In this document: piece after piece, positions 5,868-10,759 of the stretch
How the letters are laid out: each line of letters begins with the position of its first letter
How positions within the stretch are numbered: position 1 is the first letter of the stretch
Assembly: GCA_027459525.1 (NCBI GenBank)
Contig: DAIDIC010000075.1
Span: 1 to 10,759, forward strand
DNA length: 10,759 nt
Direction of reading: 5' to 3'
Origin: JAJYBV01 sp021812265
GTDB lineage: Bacteria; Chloroflexota; Ktedonobacteria; Ktedonobacterales; JACDGC01
The notes under the pieces: model-generated
Seen by the model: the letters and a program-made list of their open reading frames with translations, nothing else
Told to the model about the DNA's origin: nothing
Database searches by the model: none
Program-made: the position numbers and the translations under genes

Positions 5868-7523
5868 TTATTCTACCGCATCCGGCGGTTCCGCGCCGAG
5901 TTTGCGAATTCTTTCCTGTTCGCGCAGCTCTACCCGGCGTATTTTACCGCTGACCGTTTTCGGCAATTCGGTTACAAATTCAATTTCACGCGGATATTTA
6001 TATGGCGCAGTAGTATTTTTTACATATTCCTGAAGCTCTGCGGCAAGCGCATCACTCGGCTGATATCCCGGCGCTAAAATGATAAACGCCTTCACAATTT
6101 CGCCGCGCACAGGGTCTGGGCTGGCTACAACAGCAGCTTCCATCACCGCGGGATTTTCTACCAGCGCGCTTTCAACTTCAAATGGCCCAATGCGATAACC
6201 GGCGCTGATTATTACATCATCGGCTCTGCCAACAAACCAATAATAACCATCGGCGTCCATATACGCTCTGTCACCGGTAATATACCATTCGCCGCGCCGC
6301 GCTTTCTGAGTCGCCTCGTCATTCAGGTAATAGCCGTTAAACAGTCCCGGCGGAGGCGCGGGAACTACCTTAACCGCTATATCGCCTTCTTTGCCCGGCG
6401 GCAATTCTTTGCCTTCATCATCAACAACCCCAATGGTATAACCGGGTGACGGCTTACCCATAGAGCCTGCTCGCACCTCTACCGGAGGAAAGTTGCCGCA
6501 AACCAGCACAGTTTCTGTTTGGCCGTACCCATCGCGGATAGTTATCCCTGTAGATTCTTTCCAAGCCTCAATCACTTCAGGGTTCAATGGCTCTCCTGCC
6601 CCGACACAATGCCGCAGCGCCGGAAATTGATATTGCCGCAAATCTTCTTGCACTAAAACCCGATACACTGTCGGTGGCGCGCAAAACGTGGAAACAGGAT
6701 ATTTTGCAATAAGCTGCAACAGTTCTTTAGGATTGAATTTTCCTCGGGCGTCTTGCACAAACAGCGCTGCGCCCATTACCCATGGGCCAAATAAACTGCT
6801 CCATGCCGCTTTAGCCCAGCCGGTATCAGAGGCGTTGTAATGCAAGTCGGTAGGGCGCAGATCCAGCCAATATTTGCCGGTAATGGTATGCGCCAAGGGG
6901 TAAGCGTGAGTATGCAGAACCATTTTGGGGTTGCCCACAGTTCCCGATGTAAAATAGATCAGGCAGGGATCTGAACTTTTGGTGTGATGCCGAGCAAAAT
7001 GCACAGATTGCGATTTCAGCGAATCTTCATAACTGACCCAATTTGCCCGAGAGCCATCGAGTAAAATGTAGTTGTGAACAGATTCGGCTTTTTCTCGCAC
7101 AGAATCAAATTTATCGGCGCCAGAAATATCGGTAATAATTGCAACGGCTCCGGCTTCCTGAGCGCGAAACAATAGATCTTTGCTCGTAAGCTGAGTAGTG
7201 CACGGAATAGGGATAACGCCGGCTTTCATAAGCCCCAAAATCGTTTCCCACCATTGAGGAATGCGTGGCCCCATAACCAGCGCGCGATCATTTTGCTTCA
7301 ACCCCATTGCCGTAAATGCGTTTGCCGCCTGACTAGACCGCGCTGCAAATTCAGCAAATGTAATGCGCCGTTCCTCGCCATTTTGGCCGATCCAAAGCAT
7401 AGCAAGGTGGTCGGGGTTTGCCGCCCAGCGTTCAATTGTGTCAAAGGCAAAATTATATTCGGTGGGAATATCCAGCCGAAATGCTGCCCATTCGGCGGCG
7501 TAATCGATCATGTTAGACTGCAT
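5868..7523 (-). CDS. Acyl-CoA synthetase (AMP-forming), medium-chain / acetyl-CoA synthetase-like
   Basis: A 551-residue cytoplasmic member of the adenylate-forming (ANL) superfamily. It activates a carboxylic acid with ATP to an acyl-AMP and passes it to CoA. All core motifs are present: phosphate loop YFTSGTVGNPKM (about 190-201), DGYGQTET (about 331-338), TGD (416-418), the hinge and Arg region GRADDVI (about 432-438), YRIGPFEVES, and the C-terminal catalytic lysine in PKTVSGKIRR (K527). Length and the GYGQTE/YRIGPFEVE pattern match the medium-chain (MACS) subfamily; the exact substrate cannot be read. The loop has Val where the family usually has Thr or Ser (TSGT-T/S-G). The frame can be extended to a TTG at 7529, but AAGGA at about 7532-7536 lies 8 nt before the ATG at 7523 and only 2 nt before the TTG, so ATG 7523 is chosen. 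It leads a unit with terY. A direct metabolic link to TerY is not evident. Confidence 0.93.
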   Translation of the reverse strand: MQSNMIDYAAEWAAFRLDIPTEYNFAFDTIERWAANPDHLAMLWIGQNGEERRITFAEFAARSSQAANAFTAMGLKQNDRALVMGPRIPQWWETILGLMKAGVIPIPCTTQLTSKDLLFRAQEAGAVAIITDISGADKFDSVREKAESVHNYILLDGSRANWVSYEDSLKSQSVHFARHHTKSSDPCLIYFTSGTVGNPKMVLHTHAYPLAHTITGKYWLDLRPTDLHYNASDTGWAKAAWSSLFGPWVMGAALFVQDARGKFNPKELLQLIAKYPVSTFCAPPTVYRVLVQEDLRQYQFPALRHCVGAGEPLNPEVIEAWKESTGITIRDGYGQTETVLVCGNFPPVEVRAGSMGKPSPGYTIGVVDDEGKELPPGKEGDIAVKVVPAPPPGLFNGYYLNDEATQKARRGEWYITGDRAYMDADGYYWFVGRADDVIISAGYRIGPFEVESALVENPAVMEAAVVASPDPVRGEIVKAFIILAPGYQPSDALAAELQEYVKNTTAPYKYPREIEFVTELPKTVSGKIRRVELREQERIRKLGAEPPDAVE

Positions 7524-7593
7524 TGTCAAAGTCCTTGCTCCGTTTCTACAAAATCTGTTTATAAGCGGAGTTTCTTCTGCTTATGTTGACTTT

Positions 7594-7602
7594 AGTATAT
7601 CA
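7594..7602 (-). promoter_or_regulatory. Extended -10 promoter for the acyl-CoA synthetase/terY unit
   Basis: The minus strand reads TG-A-TATACT, an extended -10 element one mismatch from TATAAT. No good -35 lies at 17 nt, as is common for extended -10 promoters. Transcription from about 7587 would give a leader of about 64 nt, in which ATAAGC and GCTTAT (7561-7584) can form a small hairpin. Confidence 0.45.
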
Positions 7603-7735
7603 CCGATACAAGGGCGCTGCTCCAAAACAGTTTATTAGAAAATCTATTTTTTTAAACAGTTTTTTCTCAAAAATCTTTGATGAAACGACTCACGAAAATC
7701 GCAGAATTTCTTATAAAATTCTAAGAAAGCCACAG

Positions 7736-10700
7736 TTACGCAAACGCTTTCAAGCCTTCCGCGGCAATATATGTTACGCTGTCACGCTTCTCCAGTCGCA
7801 CAATGCTATCTAAACCGTCTTCAAAAGTATCATCATGACTGATAACAATAATTTGCTCAAAATCGCGGATTCTGCGTATTTGGCCGGCTAAATTCTGCCG
7901 TCGTTCCGTATCCATATTTTGTGTCGGTTCATCAAATATTGCCAGTGAGGATCTGGTTAATGTGCGCAATATTGCCAGCCGCACTGCTAAAGCTGCGCTC
8001 ATCTGCTCTCCGCCGCTTAGCTGAGCAAAAGTGCGGCTATTTGCCCCGCTGCGCAGCATAATTTCATAATCTTCATTCCATGTAAGAGTAATCTGGCGAG
8101 ACCCCATAATATCACAGAAAATGATATTGGCGGTGTCGGATATTTTTTTCAGCAAAGCTGCCATTACATATTGTCCGGAGTTCCGAATTTTTTCTCGGCA
8201 AAATTCAAAACTTTCTTTTACTTGCGTAAGCGATTGCGCGGTGTTTTGCAACAATTCCAGCCGGGAAAGCAGCTCCGCCTTATTTTGAATTTCCTGCTCA
8301 ATTTTCTGTAAATCTCTGGTATATATCCGCTCATTTTCGTTATGTTCGGAAATTGCTGTCTGAATTTGTTCAAATTCCTCACGAATTTCTGCCGCATTCA
8401 GGTCCTGCAGTTTTTTTATTTCCATATCTATGCGGTTTTGCAATGTTGCTAAAACCTGCGCCGCCTCGATATATTCCTGTTGCCGTTTTTCAGCCGTCTG
8501 TCGCAGAGCTTCGGCTTGCGCGGCGCCATTTTCTGCCTGCACATATGCTTTATGCGCGTCTTTTGCCGCCGAAAGAATCTGCTCAAATTGCAGAGCAGTT
8601 TCATCTAAGTCGCTATACGGCGTTAACTGTTCTGTCACTCCGTCAAGTTTTTGCTGTATATCTTGTTTTTGTGTCTGTAAATCAGCAAGTTTCGCGGCGC
8701 TTGCGTCCCGATTACCGGCAATTACCTGCGCCTGCGCCAATTTTTGCTCTGGGTTTCCCAACGCGCGCAACTCTGCAAGAATATGTGGAACTTCATCCTT
8801 CAGTGGTTGTAAAAGCGCAATCCGCTTTTGAATATCTGCCAGCGCAGTTTCCGTTTTTTGCAGATCATCTTTCGTTTGCCGGGCATTTTTTTTCAATAAC
8901 TCTAATTGGTTATATCTTGCCCAAGCCGATTCACTGGCTTGTAATGATTTTTCAGTGTCTTCAAGTTGTCGCTGCGTCGTTGGCAGTTCAGCAATTCGCG
9001 CGGCTTCTATTTGCGCCGCAGTTTGTTCTTCGGCAAGCTCTCGCGCAGTTTCTGTCAGTTTTTTTTGTGTTTCGGTGAATTCTTTTTCCAGTTTAGGTAT
9101 ATTCACGGTCTCAGCAGCCAGCAAGCGAATAGCTTTAAGCCGTTGCGTTTCTTTTTCCTGTGTTTGCCGCATCGTGTTTAACTCATCCGCGCGTTTGGCC
9201 GCCAACTCACCAAGATAATCATCTAAATTAGCGTATTGTTTTTGCGCAATATTCAGGCAGCGTTCTTTCAGAAATGGACACAAACCATCTTTAGCTTCCA
9301 GCATAGCCTGCTCGGTTTGGTTATATTCAGCTTCCAGCGCGGCGACGGCGCGCATAATCTCATTCGTTTTCTGCTCTTGCTCGTGCAGTTGTGCCGCTTC
9401 GGGCAATTTTATCTGCAAATCTGCAATATCTGCGGAAATTTTTTGCAGCTGTTTTTGCAGATCTGCCTCATTATTTTGCAGTTTATTGATGCGTTTTTGT
9501 CTTTCTTTATGAACCGACACAACAGCAATAATCTCATTTTTTTGCGTTTGCAGCAGAGTTTTTTGCTCCTTCATCACCGGAAACTGCTCTGCAATCGGTT
9601 GCAAGCGTAATATTTCGGCTATTTCGGTTTCCGTTTCACTCAATTTTTTTTGCGCAGCGCCGCATTCATCATTGCGTTGTTTCAACAATTCTTGCTCTCT
9701 TTTATAATTTTCCTCGGCGTTTTGCGCAATTTGTTTTTTCTGAGTCAGCTCTTTAAAACGCGCGGCTTGCGGCGCAAGCAGAACACATTCTTGCATTGCT
9801 TGTTCCGCCTGAGATATTGCCGCTTCCATATCAGCAATCTGGTTTGCAATATTTTTCAAATCCGCCGCACAAGATTGAGCCAATGTTTTCAAAGTCATTG
9901 CTTCGCGCTGCATATTCCTAACATGCTGCAGTTTTTGCTCCGTTTCGTTATACCGGGTGTAATCTGCCTTTGTGCGTTCGCATATCTCTTTATCACGCTG
10001 CGCCGCCTGCCAACGATCTTGCGCATAAGTCTGCCGTTCCAGCAAAACTTGCAATGCGCTGCGCTGCGCCGCGAACTCTGCATTTATTTCGCGCACAACA
10101 TCTTCCTGTCGCTGGATAATCGCCAGTTTGGCTTGCGTCAATTCTAATTTTTCTTTCCACACAAACAGTTCGTCGCGGGTATGTTCACGCTGCCGGCGAA
10201 TAGTTTCGCGCTGAATTCTTAATTCGGCCAATTGCTCAGTTTGCGATTGCAGTCCGGCAATTTCCACTTGTTTATCATGCAGCCTGTGTTCAAAGTTTCG
10301 CACAGATTCTATAAGATTAGTAAAAACCGTTCTGTATGATTCAACTTGCAGCAATTCATCAAATTTCTTTTTGCGAACAGAACCGGTTTGCAGAAAATCC
10401 GCAGTAAACGTGCCTTGGGGAACCGCAACTGCGCTTTGAAACAACTTATCTAACGATACAGGGCTGTGCATTTGCATATGTTCATTTAAAAAATTTAATG
10501 TGTCATCTTTACCTGTGGCAGTCATATAATTCAATTCGGGATCGTACACAGTCCATGCGCCGGCTCCGGTTGCGGTAATTTTGCGCGTTATCTGATATCG
10601 CCGCTCATCCAATCCCGAAATAATTTCCACACTCACACTGCCGGATTTTTCACCTTCGCGCAAAAAACCCGTGCGCGTATATGGCAAAAAATCAAATAAA

Positions 10701-10759
10701 GCATAGCCAATCGCTTCAATAATTGTAGACTTACCCGCGCCATTGTGTCCGCTTATTGC
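7736..10759 (-). CDS. sbcC: DNA repair ATPase SbcC/Rad50 (N-terminus beyond right edge)
   Basis: 1007 residues are visible and the frame is open to the window edge. It is the SMC-like ATPase of the SbcCD (Mre11-Rad50) complex, which processes DNA ends and hairpins. Walker A GHNGAGKS lies at 10750-10727, only a few codons inside the window, so about 30 N-terminal residues are missing. The protein then has a first ATPase half, a long heptad-rich coiled coil full of Glu, Gln and Leu, a hook at mid-gene (C-P-F-L-K-E-R-C at 9280-9257), the return coil, and the second ATPase half. That half has signature LSGGEQ (8020-8003), Walker B LAIFDEPT with D-loop QNMD (about 7950-7915), and the H-loop in VISHDD. 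The hook is CX6C instead of the usual CXXC. An apparent start at 10687 is an internal TTG (Leu), not the true start. Its partner nuclease gene sbcD is probably upstream, outside the window. A 200-nt gap with a promoter separates it from the next unit. Confidence 0.95.
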   Translation of the reverse strand, partial: AISGHNGAGKSTIIEAIGYALFDFLPYTRTGFLREGEKSGSVSVEIISGLDERRYQITRKITATGAGAWTVYDPELNYMTATGKDDTLNFLNEHMQMHSPVSLDKLFQSAVAVPQGTFTADFLQTGSVRKKKFDELLQVESYRTVFTNLIESVRNFEHRLHDKQVEIAGLQSQTEQLAELRIQRETIRRQREHTRDELFVWKEKLELTQAKLAIIQRQEDVVREINAEFAAQRSALQVLLERQTYAQDRWQAAQRDKEICERTKADYTRYNETEQKLQHVRNMQREAMTLKTLAQSCAADLKNIANQIADMEAAISQAEQAMQECVLLAPQAARFKELTQKKQIAQNAEENYKREQELLKQRNDECGAAQKKLSETETEIAEILRLQPIAEQFPVMKEQKTLLQTQKNEIIAVVSVHKERQKRINKLQNNEADLQKQLQKISADIADLQIKLPEAAQLHEQEQKTNEIMRAVAALEAEYNQTEQAMLEAKDGLCPFLKERCLNIAQKQYANLDDYLGELAAKRADELNTMRQTQEKETQRLKAIRLLAAETVNIPKLEKEFTETQKKLTETARELAEEQTAAQIEAARIAELPTTQRQLEDTEKSLQASESAWARYNQLELLKKNARQTKDDLQKTETALADIQKRIALLQPLKDEVPHILAELRALGNPEQKLAQAQVIAGNRDASAAKLADLQTQKQDIQQKLDGVTEQLTPYSDLDETALQFEQILSAAKDAHKAYVQAENGAAQAEALRQTAEKRQQEYIEAAQVLATLQNRIDMEIKKLQDLNAAEIREEFEQIQTAISEHNENERIYTRDLQKIEQEIQNKAELLSRLELLQNTAQSLTQVKESFEFCREKIRNSGQYVMAALLKKISDTANIIFCDIMGSRQITLTWNEDYEIMLRSGANSRTFAQLSGGEQMSAALAVRLAILRTLTRSSLAIFDEPTQNMDTERRQNLAGQIRRIRDFEQIIVISHDDTFEDGLDSIVRLEKRDSVTYIAAEGLKAFA

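Noticed and set aside
7524..7529. TTG at 7529 as start of the acyl-CoA synthetase
   Set aside because: Only 2 nt from the AAGGA site; the ATG two codons later has ideal spacing.
7703..7722. AGAATTT/AAATTCT hairpin after sbcC as a terminator
   Set aside because: The stem has one G-C pair per arm and no T-run follows on the minus strand.
8353..10147. Several plus-strand frames across sbcC, up to 241 codons
   Set aside because: Shadows of the repetitive Gln/Glu/Leu codons of the coiled coil; no motifs or ribosome sites.
1..10759. CRISPR array, tRNA or rRNA gene
   Set aside because: No regularly spaced direct repeats, no tRNA cloverleaf and no rRNA-like sequence was seen on either strand.

Overview
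The window is about 10.8 kb of bacterial chromosome in which every convincing gene lies on the minus strand. Read in the direction of transcription (high to low coordinates) the order is: sbcC (N-terminus cut by the right edge), a medium-chain acyl-CoA synthetase-like gene, a TerY-type von Willebrand A (vWA) gene, an IS200/IS605-group TnpB-only element, a Hanks-type Ser/Thr kinase, a membrane-anchored STAND/NB-ARC-like ATPase, a small lipoprotein, a structured non-coding repeat, and the first 20 codons of another gene at the left edge.

The organism cannot be fixed from the sequence. The lipoprotein signal peptide, the clear AGGAGG-type ribosome sites, the mid-range GC, and the mix of Hanks kinase, STAND ATPase and TnpB-only insertion sequence would suit Chloroflexota or a similar large-genome, signalling-rich bacterium. 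That is a weak inference. TAG is used as a normal stop by the lipoprotein, terY and tnpB, so the code looks standard.

Region by region. 7736-10759 is a Rad50/SbcC repair ATPase with Walker A at the window edge and a widely spaced zinc hook at mid-gene. 5185-7523 is a two-gene transcription unit (acyl-CoA synthetase and terY, 17 nt apart) behind an extended -10 promoter. 3540-4924 is a TnpB-only element of about 1.4 kb with left-end and right-end hairpins; its tnpB has an in-frame amber codon at position 50 but an intact nuclease core. 872-3387 is a kinase and ATPase unit with its own sigma70-like promoter. 311-775 is a lipoprotein with its own ribosome site. 148-291 is a palindrome-rich, MITE-like repeat.

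Functionally, TerY vWA proteins are known partners of a Ser/Thr kinase and a PP2C phosphatase in the TerY-P triad. Here a TerY protein and a kinase lie in the same orientation, separated mainly by the insertion sequence, and the kinase is followed by a membrane STAND ATPase. This suggests a phospho-signalling module that the element landed in or beside. No PP2C gene is visible. The TerY/kinase/STAND association is the most interesting candidate system here, but it is inferred from gene order and families only.
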